Source of the DNA: Saccoglossus kowalevskii
Taxonomy: Eukaryota; Hemichordata; Enteropneusta; Harrimaniidae
Assembly (NCBI RefSeq): GCF_000003605.2
Contig: NW_003146026.1
Coordinates: 1 to 64,000 of the forward strand
Reading direction: 5' to 3'
Length of the DNA: 64,000 bases
Each line of letters opens with the position of its first letter. Positions within the stretch are counted from its first letter, which is position 1. Shown piece by piece: positions 1 to 12,700 of this stretch. Under the pieces are notes generated by a model. That model ran no database searches. It saw only the letters and a list, made by a program, of their open reading frames with translations, and had not been told where the DNA came from. The translations under genes were made by a program, and so were the position numbers.

Positions 1-999
1 CACAGTCACACATCTATTGACTCAAACACACATCTATTGGCGCAGACACACATCTAGTGGCTCAGACGCACATCTAGTGGCTCAGACACACATCTCGTGG
101 CTCAGACATACATCTAGTGGCTCAGACATACATCTAGTGGCTCAGACACGCATCTATTGACTCAGACACACATCTAGTGGCTTAGACACACATCTAGTGG
201 CTCAGACACACATCTAGTGGCTCAGACACACATCTAGTGGCTCAGACACACATCTCGTGGCTCAGACATACATCTAGTGGCTCAGACATACATCTAGTGG
301 CTCAGACACGCATCTATTGACTCAGACACACATCTAGTGGCTTAGACACACATCTAGTGGCTCAGACACACACCTAGTAGCCGAGACACATATCTATTGG
401 CTCAGACACACATCTATTGGCTCAGACACACATCTATTGGCTCAGACACACATCTCGTGGCTCAGACATACATCTAGTGGCTCAGACATACATCTAGTGG
501 CTCAGACACGAATCTATTGACTCAGACACACATCTAGTGGCTTAGACACACATCTAGTGGCACAGACACACATCTAGTGGCTCAGACACACATCTACTAG
601 CTTAGACACACATCTATTGACTCAGACACACATCTATTGACTCAGACACACATCTATTGGCGCAGACACACATCTATTGACTCAGACACAACTCTATTGG
701 CGCAGACACACATCTAGTGGCTCAGACACACATCTTGTGGCTCAGACACACATCTTGTGGCTCAGACACACATTTAGTGGCTCAAACACACATCTAGTGG
801 CTCAGACATACATCTAGTGGCTCAGACATACATCTAGTGGCTCAGACACGCATCTAGTGGCTCAGACACACATCTAATGGCTCAGACACACATCTAGTAG
901 CTCAGACACACACCTAGTGGCACAGACACACATTTTGTGGCTCAGACACACATCTAGTGGTTCAGACACACATCTAGTGGATCAGACACACATCTAGTG
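1..999 (+). repeat. Partial HOR unit entering the window, with a short local tandem duplication
   Basis: About 50 monomers in perfect 20-bp register. A marker group (CTCGTGG, two CATACAT monomers, CACGCATCTATTGAC, then GGCTTAG) occurs three times, beginning near 91, 251 and 451, so this group was locally duplicated with spacings of 160 and 200 bp. The CCTAGTAGCCGAG group is at about 371-400. From about 680 the usual pre-punctuation series follows: CACAACTCTATTGG, CTTGTGG twice, CATTTAGTGGCTCAAAC, two CATACAT, CACGCATCTAGTGG, CTAATGG, CACACACCTAGTGGCAC, CATTTTGTGG, GTGGTTCAG, GTGGATCAG. Confidence 0.9.
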
Positions 1000-1080
1000 A
1001 CCCCGATACCCTCTATTGGTTCATACACTTTGATATTGGCTTTGACAGGTGCCCTTCTGCTACTCAAAGGTTTTGGTGTT
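1000..1080 (+). repeat. Punctuation segment copy 1 (type A, GGTGTT end)
   Basis: 81 bp of non-monomer sequence starting ACCCCGATACC and ending TTTTGGTGTT. It replaces the body of one monomer and adds 73 bp to the register. Both conserved flanks are present: GTGGTTCAG and GTGGATCAG monomers on the left, CTAGAGGCTTAG and CATTTATTGG on the right. Inside it, CTTTGA and TCAAAG form a perfect 6-bp inverted repeat around an 18-nt loop. Confidence 0.95.
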
Positions 1081-2676
1081 ACACATCTAGTGGCTCAGAC
1101 ACACATCTAGTGGCTCAGACACACATCTAGAGGCTTAGACACACATTTATTGGCTCAGACAAACATCTAGTGGCTCAGACACACATCTAGTGGCTCAGAT
1201 ACACATCTAGTGGCTCAGACACACATCTAGTGGCTCAGACACACATCTAGTGGGTCAGACACACATCTAGTGACTCTGACACCCATCTAGTGGCTCAGAC
1301 ACACATCAAGTGGCTCAGACACACATCTAGTGACTCGGACACACATCTAGTGGCTCAGACAGACATCTAGTGGCTCAGACACACATCTATTGACTCAGAC
1401 ACACATCTATTGACTCAGACACACATCTAGTGGATCAGACAAACATCTAGAGGCTTAGACACACATTTATTGGCTCAGACACACATCTAGTGGCTCAGAC
1501 ACACATCTAGTGGCTAAGACACACATCTAGTGGCTCAGACACACATCTAGTGGCTCAGACACACATCTAGTGACTCTGACACACATCTAGTGGCTCAGAT
1601 ACACATCTAGTGGCTCAGACACACATCTAGTGGCTCAGACACACATCTAGTTGCGCAGACACACATCTACTAACTCAGACACACATCTATTGACTCAGAC
1701 ACACATCTATTGGCGCAGACACACATCTAGTGGCTCAGACGCACATCTTGTGCCTCAGAGACACATCTTGTAGCTCAGACACACATCTTGTGGCTCAGAC
1801 ACACATCGTGTGGCTCAGACACACATTTAGTGGCTCAGACACACATCTAGTGGCTCAGACACACATCTAGTGGCTCAGACACACATCTCGTGGCTCAGAC
1901 ATACATCTAGTGGCTCAGACATACATCTAGTGGCTCAGACACGCATCTATTGATTCAGACACACATCTAGTGGCTTAGACACACATCTAGTGGCTCAGAC
2001 ACACACCTAGTAGCCGAGACACATATCTATTGGCTCAGACACACATATATTGGCTCAGACACACATCTATTGGCTGAGACACACATCCAGTGGCTCAGAC
2101 ACACATCTAGTGGCTCAGACACACATCTACTAGCTTAGACACACATCTATTGACTCAGACACACATCTATTGACTCAGACACACATCTATTGGCACAGAC
2201 ACACATCTATTGGCTGAGACATACATCTAGTGGCTAAGACATACACACATCTAGTGGCTCAGACATACATCTAGTGGCTCAGACACACATCTAGTAGCTT
2301 AGACACACATCTAGTAGCTCAGACACACATCTATTGACTCAGACACAACACTATTGGCGCAGACACACATCTAGTGGCTCAGACACACATCTTGTGGCTC
2401 AGACACACATCTTGTGTCTCAGACACACATCTTGTGGCTCAGACACACATTTAGTGGCTCAAACACACATCTAGTGGCTCAGACATACATCTAGTGGCTC
2501 AGACATACATCTAGTGGCTCAGACACGCATCTAGTGGCTCAGACACACATCTAATGGCTCAGACACACATCTAGTAGCTCAGACACACACCTAGTGGCAC
2601 AGACACACATTTTGTGGTTCAGACACACATCTAGTGGTTCAGACACACATCTAGTGGATCAGACACACATCTAGTG
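1081..2676 (+). repeat. HOR body between punctuation copies 1 and 2
   Basis: About 80 monomers. Order of markers: CTAGAGGCTTAG and CATTTATTGG (twice, near 1125 and 1450), GTGACTCTG, TTGCGCAG and CTTGTGCCTCAGAG (1650-1770), CTCGTGG with two CATACAT (1890-1950), CCTAGTAGCCGAG (about 2008), CTACTAGCTTAG (about 2125), then the pre-punctuation series. One monomer near 2236 carries 4 extra bases (CATACACACAT), which shifts the register and explains the odd spacing of 1,677 bp to the next punctuation segment. Confidence 0.88.
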
Positions 2677-2756
2677 ACCCCGATACCCTCTATTGGTCAT
2701 ACACTTTGATATTGGCTTTGACAGGTGCCCTTCTGCTACTCAAAGGTTTTGATGTT
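2677..2756 (+). repeat. Punctuation segment copy 2 (type D, 80 bp)
   Basis: Starts ACCCCGATACC but reads TTGGTCATAC, one T shorter than type A, so it is 80 bp long. It ends GATGTT. The monomer on the right reads CCAGAGGCTTAG instead of CTAGAGGCTTAG, a change shared with the other type D copies at 11779, 54353 and 55664. Confidence 0.95.
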
Positions 2757-4648
2757 ACACATCTAGTGGCTCAGACACACATCTAGTGGCTCAGACACAC
2801 ATCCAGAGGCTTAGACACACATTTATTGGCTCAGACACACATCTAGTGACTCTGACACACATCTAGTGGCTCAGACACACATCTAGTGGCTCAGACACAC
2901 ATCTAGTGGCTCAGACAGACATCTAGTGACTCTGACACACATCTAGTGGCTCAGACACACATCTAGTGGCTCAGACACACATCTAGTGGCTCGGACACAC
3001 ATCTAGTGGCTCAGACAGACATCTAGTGGCTCAGACACACATCTATTGACTCAGACACACATCTAGTGGATCAGACACACATCTAGAGGCTTAGACACAC
3101 ATTTATTGGCTCAGACACACATCTAGTGGCTCAGACACGCATCTATTGACTCAGACACACATCTAGTAGCTCAGACACACATCTAGTTGCGCAGACACAC
3201 ATCTATTAACTCAGTCACACATCTATTGACTCAAACACACATCTAATGGCGCAGACACACATCTAGTGGCTCAGACGCACATCTTGTGCCTCAGAGACAC
3301 ATCTTGTGGCTCAGACACACATCTTGTGGCTCAGACACACATCTTGTGGCTCAGACACACATTTAGTGGCTCAGACACACATCTAGTGGCTCAGACACAC
3401 ATCTAGTGGCTCAGACACACATCTAGTGGCTCAGACACACATCTAGTGGCTTAGACACACATCTAGTGGCTCAGGCACAAATTTAGTGGCTTAGGCACAC
3501 ATCTAATGCCTTAGACACACATCTAGTGGCTCAGACACAAATTTCGTGGCTTAGGCACACATCTAATGCCTTAGACACACACCTAGTAGCTTAGACATAC
3601 ATCTAGTGGCTTTGACACACATCTAGTAGCTCAGACACACATCTAGTTGCTCAGACACACATCTAGTTGCTCAGATACACATCTAGTAGCTCAGACACAC
3701 ATCTAGTAGCTCAGACACACATCTATTGGCTCAGACACACATCTAGTGGCTCAGACACACATCTAGTAGCTCAGACACACATCTAGTTGCGCAGACACAC
3801 ATCTATTAACTCAGTCACACATCTATTGACTCAAACACACATCTATTGGCCCAGACACACATCTAGTGGCTCAGATGCACATCTTGTGCCTCAGAGACAC
3901 ATCTTGTGGCTCAGACACACATCTTGTGGCTCAGACACACATTTAGTGGCTCAGACACACATCTAGTGGCTCAGACACACATCTAGTGGCTCAGACACAC
4001 ATCTCGTGGCTCAGACATACATCTAGTGGCTCAGACATACATCTAGTGGCTCAGACACGCATCTATTGACTCAGACACACATCTAGTGGCTTAGACACAC
4101 ATCTAGTGGCTCAGACACACACCTAGTAGCCGAGACACATATCTATTGGCTCAGACACACATCTATTGGCTCAGACACACATCTATTGGCTGAGACACAC
4201 ATCCAGTGGCACAGACACACATCTAGTGGCTCAGACACACATCTACTAGCTTAGACACACATCTATTGACTCAGACACACATCTATTGACTCAGACACAC
4301 ATCTATTGGCGCAGACAAACATCTATTGACTCAGACACAACTCTATTGGCGCAGACACACATCTAGTGGCTCAGACACACATCTTGTGGCTCAGACACAC
4401 ATCTTGTGGCTCAGACACACATTTAGTGGCTCAAACACACATCTAGTGGCTCAGACATACATCTAGTGGCTCAGACATACATCTAGTGGCTCAGACACGC
4501 ATCTAGTGGCTCAGACACACATCTAATGGCTCAGACACACATCTAGTAGCTCAGACACACACCTAGTGGCACAGACACACATTTTGTGGCTGAGACACAC
4601 ATCTAGTGGTTCAGACACACATCTAGTGGATCAGACACACATCTAGTG
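2757..4648 (+). repeat. HOR body between punctuation copies 2 and 3 (long, nearly complete)
   Basis: A long unit that shows most marker groups in order: GTGACTCTG and CTCGGAC (2840-3000), CTAGAGGCTTAG again (3085), TTGCGCAG to CTTGTGCCTCAGAG (3190-3300), GGCACAAATTTAG with CTAATGCC (3470-3570), a second TTGCGCAG group (3785-3900), CTCGTGG with CATACAT twice (3990-4050), CCTAGTAGCCGAG (4112), CATCCAGTGGCAC (4202), CTACTAGC (4231), CACAACTC (4338) and the pre-punctuation series. The part from about 3681 onward is repeated at 58861. Confidence 0.88.
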
Positions 4649-5460
4649 ACCCCGATACCCTCTATTGGTTCATACACTTTGATATTGGCTTTGACAGGTG
4701 CCCTTCTGCTACTCAAAGGTTTTGGTGTTACACATCTAGTGGCTCAGACACACATCTATTGGCTCAGACACACATCTAGAGGCTTAGACACACATTTATT
4801 GGCTCAGACACACATCTAGTGGCTCAGACACACATCTAGTGGCTAAGACACACATCAAGTGGCTCAGACACACATCTAGTGGCTCAGACACACATCTAGT
4901 GACCCTGACACACATCTAGTGGTTCAGATACACATCTAGTGGCTCAGACACACATCTAGTGGCTCAGACACACATCTAGTTGCGCAGACACACATCTATT
5001 AACTCAGACACACATCTATTGACTCAGACACACATCTATTGGCGCAGACACACATCTAGTGGCTCAGACACACATCTAGTGGCTCAGACACACATCTAGT
5101 GGCTTAGACACACATCTAGTGGCTCAGGCACAAATTTAGTCGCTTAGGCACACATCTAATGCCTTAGACACACATCTAGTAGCTTAGACATACATCTAGT
5201 GGCTTCGACACACATCTAGTAGCTCAGACACACATCTAGTTGCTCAGACACACATCTAGTAGCTCAGACACACATCTAGTAGCTCAGACACACATCTATT
5301 GGCTCAGACACACATCTAGTGGCTCAGACACACATCTAGTAGCTCAGACACACATCTAGTTGCGCAGACACACATCTATTAACTCAGTCACACATCTATT
5401 GACTCAAACACACATCTATTGGCGCAGACACACATCTAGTGGCTCAGACGCACATCTTGT
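3681..5460 (+). repeat. Long-range duplicated block, partner at 58861-60640
   Basis: Aligns to 58861-60640 at a constant offset of 55,180 bp with only scattered single-base differences. Shared private variants include GGCGCAGACAAAC (about 4311 and 59491), CATTTTGTGGCTGAG (about 4581 and 59761), and CATCAAGTGG (about 4853 and 60033). It includes punctuation copy 3. The match stops near 5460, where this copy turns to CATCTGGTAGC. Confidence 0.88.
4649..4729 (+). repeat. Punctuation segment copy 3 (type A, GGTGTT end)
   Basis: 81 bp, ACCCCGATACC to TTTTGGTGTT. The monomer three places to the left reads TGTGGCTGAG instead of TGTGGCTCAG, shared with copies 38 and 39. On the right the second monomer is CTATTGG, typical of the GGTGTT subclass. 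Confidence 0.95.
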
Positions 5461-7300
5461 GTCTCAGAGACACATCTGGTAGCTCAGACACACATCTAGT
5501 GGCTCAGACACACATCTAGTAGCTCAGACACACATCTAGTAGCTCAGACACCCATCTAGTGGCTCAGACACAAATCTAGTGGCTCAGACACACATCTAGT
5601 ATCCAACACACACATCTAGTGGCTCAGACACACATCTAGTAGCTCAGACACACATCTATTGACTCGGGCACACATCTAGTGGATCAGACACACATCTAGA
5701 GGCTTGGACACACATCTATTGGCTCAGACACATATCTAGTGGCTTAGACACACATCTAGTGGCTCAGCCACAAATTTAGTGGCTTAGGCACACATCTAAT
5801 GCCTTAGACACACATCTAGTGGCTCAGACACAAATTTCGTGGCTTAGGCACACATCTAATGCCTTAGACACACATCTAGTAGCTTAGACATACATCTAGT
5901 GGCTTTGACACACATCTAGTAGCTCAGACACACATCTAGTTGCTCAGACACACATCTAGTAGCTCAGACACACATCTAGTAGCTCACACACACATCTATT
6001 GGCTCAGACACACATCTAGTGGCTCAGACACACATCTAGTAGCTCAGACACACATCTAGTTGCGCAGACACAGATCTATTAACTCAGTCACACATCTATT
6101 GACTCAAACACACATCTATTGGCGCAGACACACATCTAGTGGCTCAGACGCACATCTTGTGCCTCAGAGACACATCTTGTGGCTCAGACACACATCTTGA
6201 GGCTCAGACACACATCTTGTGGCTCAGACACACATTTAGTGGCTCAGACACACATCTAGTGGCTCAGACACACATCTAGTGGCTCAGACACACATCTCGT
6301 GGCTCAGACATACATCTAGTGGCTCAGACATACATCTAGTGGCTCAGACACGCATCTATTGACTCAGACACACATCTAGTGGCTTAGACACACATCTAGT
6401 GGCTCAGACACACACCTAGTAGCCGAGACACATATCTATTGGCTCAGACACACATCTATTGGCTCAGACACACATCTATTGGCTGAGACACACATCCAGT
6501 GGCTCAGACACACATCTAGTGGCTCAGACACACATCTACTAGCTTAGACACACATCTATTGACTCAGACACACATCTATTGACTCAGACACACATCTATT
6601 GACTCAGACACGCATCTATTGGCGCAGACACACATCTAGTGGCTCAGACACATATCTAGTGGCTCAGACACACATCTAGTAGCTTAGACACTCATCTATT
6701 GACTCAGACAGACATCTATTGACTCAGACACAACTCTATTGGCGCAGACACACATCTAGTGGCTCAGACACACATCTTGTGGCTCAGACACACATCTTGT
6801 GGCTCAGACACACATCTTGTGGATCAGACACACATTTAGTGGCTCAAACACACATCTAGTGGCTCAGACATACATCTAGTGGCTCAGACATACATCTAGT
6901 GGCTCAGACACGCATCTAGTGGCTCAGAGACACATCTAATGGCTCAGACACACATCTAGTAGCTCAGACACACACCTAGTGGCACAGACACACATTTTGT
7001 GGCTCAGACACACATCTTGTGCCTCAGAGACACATCTTGTGGCTCAGACACACATCTTGTGGATCAGACACACATCTTGTGGCTTAGACACACATCTAGT
7101 GACTCAGACACACATCTATGACTCAGACACACATATAGAGGCTCAGACACACATATATTGGCTCAGACACACATGTAGTGGCTCAGACACACATCTAGTG
7201 GCTCAGATACACATCTAGTGGCTCAGACACACATTTAGTGGCTCAGACACACATATAGTGGTTCAGACACACATCTAGTGGATCAGACACACATCTAGTG
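5461..7300 (+). repeat. HOR body leading to punctuation copy 4, with an extra group beside the flank
   Basis: Repeats the marker groups GGCACAAATTTAG or AAATTTCG with CTAATGCC (5770-5860), TTGCGCAG (6060), CTCGTGG/CATACAT (6295-6340), CCTAGTAGCCGAG (6416) and CACAACTC (6730). The left flank of the next punctuation segment is interrupted: after CATTTTGTGG (6992) about 260 bp of other monomers intervene (CTTGTGCCTCAGAG, a 19-bp CTATGACTC monomer near 7117, CATATAGAGG, CATATATTGG) before GTGGTTCAG resumes near 7260. The gap in TAG-bearing monomers here produces a 79-codon open frame that I do not consider a gene. Confidence 0.88.
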
Positions 7301-7381
7301 ACCCCGATACCCTCTATTGGTTCATACACTTTGATATTGGCTTTGACAGGTGCCCTTCTGCTACTCAAAGGTATTGATGTT
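7301..7381 (+). repeat. Punctuation segment copy 4 (type A)
   Basis: 81 bp, ACCCCGATACC to GATGTT, with a private change GGTATTGATG near the right end. The conserved right flank (CTAGAGGCTTAG, CATTTATTGG) is intact. Confidence 0.95.
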
Positions 7382-8092
7382 ACACATCTAGTGGCTCAGA
7401 CACACATCTAGTGGCTCAGACACACATCTAGAGGCTTAGACACACATTTATTGGCTCAGACACACATCTAGTGGCTCAGACACACAACTAGTGGCTCAGA
7501 TACACATCTAGTGGCTCAGACACACATCTAGTCGCTCAGACACACATCTAGTGGCTCAGACACACATATAGTGACGCTGACACACATCTAGTGACTCTGA
7601 CACACATCTAGTGGCTCAGACACACATCTATTGACTCAGACACACATCTATTGACTCAGACACACATCTATTGGCGCAGACACACATCTATTGGCGCAGA
7701 CACACATCTAGTGGCTCAGACAGACGTCTATGGTTCAGACACACATCTAGTAGCTTAGACACACATCTATTGACTCAGACACACATCTATTGACTCAGAC
7801 ACAACTCTATTGGCGCAGACACACATCTTGTGGCTCAGACACACATCTTGTGGCTCAGACACACATCTTGTGGCTCAGACACACATTTAGTGGCTCAAAC
7901 ACACATCTAGTGGCTCAGACATACATCTAGTGGCTCAGACATACATCTAGTGGCTCAGACACGCATCTAGTGGCTCAGACACACATCTAATGGCTCAAAC
8001 ACACATCTAGTAGCTCAGACACACACCTAGTGGCACAGACACACATTTTGTGGCTCAGACACACATCTAGTGGTTCAGACACACATCTAGTG

Positions 8093-8173
8093 GCCCAGAT
8101 ACCCTGTATTGGTTCATACACTTTGATATTGGCTTTGACAGGTGCCCTTCTGCTACTCAAAGGTTTTGATGTT
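8093..8173 (+). repeat. Punctuation segment copy 5 (type C, variant start)
   Basis: 81 bp. Starts GCCCAGATACCCTG, ends GATGTT. As in all type C copies the GTGGATCAG monomer of the left flank is missing, so GTGGTTCAG is directly followed by the segment. It lies 792 bp after copy 4. Confidence 0.94.
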
Positions 8174-8480
8174 ACACATCTAGTGGCTCAGACACACATC
8201 TAGTGGCTCAGACACACATCTAGATGCTTAGACACACATTTATTGGCTCAGACACACATCTAGTGGCTCAGACACACATCTAGTGGCTCAGATACACATC
8301 TAGTGGCTCAGACACACATCTAGTGGCTCAGACACACATCTAGTGGCTCAGACACACATCTAGTGACTCTGACACACATCTAGTGGCTCAGACACACATC
8401 TAGTGGCTCAGACACACATCTAGTGTCTCGGACACACATCTAGTGGCTCAGACACACATCTAATGACTCAGACACACATC
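8093..8480 (+). repeat. Duplicated block, partner at 23875-24262
   Basis: Matches 23875-24262 at an offset of 15,782 bp. Shared diagnostic changes are CTAGATGCTTAG just right of the punctuation segment (about 8219 and 24001) and GTGTCTCGG (about 8421 and 24203). The two copies part near 8485, where this one has CTAGTTTCTC. Confidence 0.85.
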
Positions 8481-9200
8481 TAGTTTCTCAGACACACATC
8501 TAGTAGCTCAGACAAACATCTAGTAGCTCAGACACCCATCTAGTGGCTCAGACACACATCTAGTGGCTCAGACACACATCTAGTAGCTCAGACACACATC
8601 TAGTGGCTCAGACACACATCTAGTAGCTCAGACACACATCTATTGACTCAGACACACATCTAGTGGCTCAGACACACATCTAGTAGCTCAGACACACATC
8701 TATTGGCTCAGACACACATCTAGTGGCTCAGACACACATCTAGTAGCTCAGACACACATCTAGTTGCGCAGACACACATCTATTAACTCAGACACACATC
8801 TATTGACTCAGACACACATCTATTGGCGCAGACACACATCTAGTGGCTCAGACACACATCTTGTGCCTCAGAGACACATCTTGTGGCTCAGACACACATC
8901 TAGTTGCTCGGACACACATCTAGTGGCTCAGACACACATCTAGTAGCTCAGACACACATCTATTGGCTCAGACACACATCTAGAGGCTCAGACACACATC
9001 TAGTAGCTCAGACACACATCTAGTTGCGCAGACACACATCTATTAGCTCAGACACACATCTATTGACTCAGACACACATCTATTGGCGCAGACACACATC
9101 TAGTGGCTCAGACACACATCTTGTGCCTCAGAGACACATCTTGTGGCTCAGACACACATCTTGTGGCTCAGACACACATCTTGTGGCTTAGACACACATC

Positions 9201-9865
9201 TAGTGGCTCAGACACACACCTAGTAGCCGAGACACATATCTATTGGCTCAGACACACACCTATTGGCTAAGACACACATCTATTGGCTGAGACACACATC
9301 CAGTGGCTCAGACACACATCTAGTGGCTCAGACACACATCTACTAGCTTAGACACACATCTATTGACTCAGACACACATCTATTGACTCAGACACACATC
9401 TATTGGCGCAGACACACATCTAGTGGCTCAGAGACACATCTTTTGGCTCAGACACACATCGTGTGGCTCAGACACACATCTTGTGGCTCAGACACACATT
9501 TAGTGGCTCAGACACACATCTAGTGGCTCAGACACACATCTATTGGCGCAGACACACATCTATTGGCGCAGACACACATCTAGTGGCTCAGACACACATC
9601 TACTAGCTTAGACACACATCTATTGTCTCAGACACACATCTATTGACTCAGACACACATCTATTGGTGCAGACACACATCTAGTGGCTCAGACACACATC
9701 TAGTGGCTCAGACATACATCTAGTGGCTCAGACACACATCTAGTAGCTTAGACACACATCTATTGACTCAGACACACATCTATTGACTCAGACACAACTC
9801 TATTGGCGCAGACACACATCTAGTGGCTCAGACACACATCTTGTGGCTCAGACACACATCTAGTT
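9201..9865 (+). repeat. CACCTATTGGCTAAG block joined directly to punctuation copy 6
   Basis: Contains CACACACCTATTGGCTAAG (about 9251), CATCCAGTGG, CTACTAGC, and an unusual set CTTTTGG, CGTGTGG. Very similar blocks are at about 10890-11500 and 40190-40850. The expected pre-punctuation series is missing: a CTTGTGG monomer at about 9839 is followed by one partial monomer and then the punctuation segment, which indicates a deletion of a few hundred bp. Confidence 0.82.
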
Positions 9866-9946
9866 ACCCCAATACCCTCTATTGGTTCATACACTTTGAT
9901 ATTGGCTTTGACAGGTGCCCTTCTCCTACTCAAAGGTTTTGATGTT
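9866..9946 (+). repeat. Punctuation segment copy 6 (type B, left flank lost)
   Basis: 81 bp. Preceded by CTAGTT instead of CTAGTG (type B). Two private changes, CCAATACC and TTCTCCTACT, are shared only with copy 25 at 39167, so these two are close relatives. The left flank GTGGTGCAG, GTGGATCAG present in copy 25 is absent here. Confidence 0.95.
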
Positions 9947-11670
9947 ACACATCTAGTGGCTCAGACACACATCTAGTGGCTCAGACACACATCTAGAGGC
10001 TTAGACACACATTTATTGGCTCAGACACACATCTAGTGGCTCAGACACACATCTAGTGGCTCAGATACACATCTAGTGGCTCAGACACACATCTGGTGGC
10101 TCAGACACACATCTAGTGGCTCAGACACACATCTAGTGACTCTGACACACATCTAGTGGCTCAGACACACATCTAGTGGCTCAGACACACATCTAGTGGC
10201 TCGGACACACATCTAGTGGCTCAGACAGACATCTAGTGGCTCAGACACACATCTAGTGGCTCAGACACACATCTAGTGGCTTAGACACACATCTAGTGGC
10301 TCAGGCACAAATTTAGTGGCTTAGGCACACATCTAGTGCCTTAGACACACATCTAGTAGCTTAGACATACATCTAGTGGCTTCGACACACATCTAGTAGC
10401 TCAGACACACATCTAGTTGCTCAGACACACATCTAGTGGCTCAGACACACATCTAGTAGCTCAGACACACATCTATTGGCTCAGACACACATCTAGTGGC
10501 TCAGACACACATCTAGTAGCTCAGACACACATCTAGTTGCGCAGACACACATCTATTAACTCAGACACACATCTATTGACTCAGACACACATCTATTGGC
10601 GCAGACACACATCTAGTGGCTCAGACACACATCTTGTGCCTCAGAGACACATCTTGTGGCTCAGACACACATCTTGTGGCTCAGACACACATCTTGTGGC
10701 TCAGACACACATTTAGTGGCTCAGACACACATCTAGTGGCTCAGACACACATCTAGTGGCTCAGACACACATGTCGTGGCTCAGACATACATCTAGTGGC
10801 TCAGACATACATCTAGTGGCTCAGACACGCATCTATTGATTCAGACACACATCTAGTGGCTTAGACACACATCTAGTGGCTTAGACACACATCTAGTGGC
10901 TCAGACACACACCTAGTAGCCGAGACACATATCTATTGGCTCAGACACACACCTATTGGCTAAGACACACATCTATTGGCTGAGACACACATCAAGTGGC
11001 TCAGACACACATCTAGTGGCTCAGACACACATCTACTAGCTTAGACACACATCTATTGACTCAGACACACATCTATTGACTCAGACACACATCTATTGGC
11101 TCAGACACACATCGTGTGGCTCAGACACACATCTTGTGGCTCAGACACACATTTAGTGGCTCAGACACACATCTAGTGGCTCAGACACACATCTATTGGC
11201 GCAGACACACATCTATTGGCGCAGACACACATCTAGTGGCTCAGACACACATCTACTAGCTTAGACACACATCTATTGTCTCAGACACACATCTATTGAC
11301 TCAGACACACATCTATTGGTGCAGACACACATCTAGTGGCTCAGACACACATCTAGTGGCTCAGACATACATCTAGTGGCTCAGACACACATCTAGTAGC
11401 TTAGACACACATCTATTGACTCAGACACACATCTATTGACTCAGACACAACACTATTGGCGCAGACACACATCTAGTGGCTCAGACACACATCTTGTGGC
11501 TCAGACACACATCTTGTGTCTCAGACACACATCTTGTGGCTCAGACACACATTTAGTGGCTCAAACACACATCTAGTGGCTCAGACATACATCTAGTGGC
11601 TCAGACATACATCTAGTGGCTCAGACACGCATCTAGTGGCTCAGACACACATCTAATGGCTCAGACACAC
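9866..11670 (+). repeat. Long-range duplicated block, partner at 39167-41010
   Basis: Matches 39167 onward at an offset of 29,301 bp. Shared rare variants: CCAATACC and TTCTCCTACT in the punctuation segment, CATCTGGTGG (about 10091), CATGTCGTGG (10771 and 40072), CACCTATTGGCTAAG (about 10951 and 40251). This copy lacks two monomers (40 bp) near 11100 that its partner keeps, after which the offset becomes 29,341. Confidence 0.87.
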
Positions 11671-11778
11671 GTCTAGTAGCTCAGACACACACCTAGTGGC
11701 GCAGACACACATTTTGTGGTTCAGACACACATCTAGTGGTTCAGACACACATCTAGTGGATCAGACACACATCTAGTG

Positions 11779-11858
11779 ACCCCGATACCCTCTATTGGTC
11801 ATACACTTTGATATTGGCTTTGACAGGTGCCCTTCTGCTACTCAAAGGTTTTGATGTT
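11779..11858 (+). repeat. Punctuation segment copy 7 (type D, 80 bp)
   Basis: Reads TTGGTCATAC and is 80 bp long. The left flank has GTGGCGCAG and TGTGGTTCAG in place of GTGGCACAG and TGTGGCTCAG. The right flank has CCAGAGGCTTAG. Confidence 0.95.
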
Positions 11859-12700
11859 ACACATCTAGTGGCTCAGACACACATCTAGTGGCTCAGACAC
11901 ACATCCAGAGGCTTAGACACACATTTATTGGCTCAGACACACATCTAGTGACTCTGACACACATCTAGTGGCTCAGACACACATCTAGTGGCTCAGACAC
12001 ACATCTAGTGGCTCAGACAGACATCTAGAGACTCTGACACACATCTAGTGGCTCAGACACACATCTAGTGGCTCAGACACACATCTAGTGGCTCGGACAC
12101 ACATCTAGTGGCTCAGACAGACATCTAGTGGCTCAGACACACATATATTGACTCAGACACACATCTAGTGGATCAGACACACATCTAGAGGCTTAGACAC
12201 ACATTTATTGGCTCAGACACACATCTAGTGGCTCAGACACGCATCTATTGACTCAGACACACATCTAGTGGCTTAGACACACATCTAGTGGCTCAGACAC
12301 ACATCTAGTGACTCTGACACACATCTAGTGGCTCAGACACACATCTAGTGGCTCAGACACACATCTAGTGGCTCAGACAGACATCTAGTGACTCTGACAC
12401 ACATCTAGTGGCTCAGACACACATCTAGTGGCTCAGACACACATCTATTGGCTCGGACACTCATCTAGTGGCTCAGACTCACATCTATTAGCTCAGACAC
12501 ACATCTGGTAGCTCAGACACCCATCTAGTGGCTCAGACACACATCTAATGCCTTAGACACACATCTAGTGGCTCTGACACAAATTTCGTGTCTTAGGCAC
12601 ACATCTAATGCCTTAGACACACATCTAGTAGCTTAGACATACATCTAGTGGCTTTGACACACATCTAGTAGCTCAGACACACATCTAGTTGCTCAGACAC
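11779..12700 (+). repeat. Long-range duplicated block, partner at 55664-56585
   Basis: Matches at an offset of 43,885 bp with few substitutions. Shared rare variants: CTAGAGACTCTG (about 12024 and 55909), CATATATTGAC (about 12142 and 56027), GTGGCTCTGACAC followed by AAATTTCGTGTCTTAG (about 12569 and 56454). Differences include CTATTGGCTCGGACACTC near 12445 in this copy only. Confidence 0.87.
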
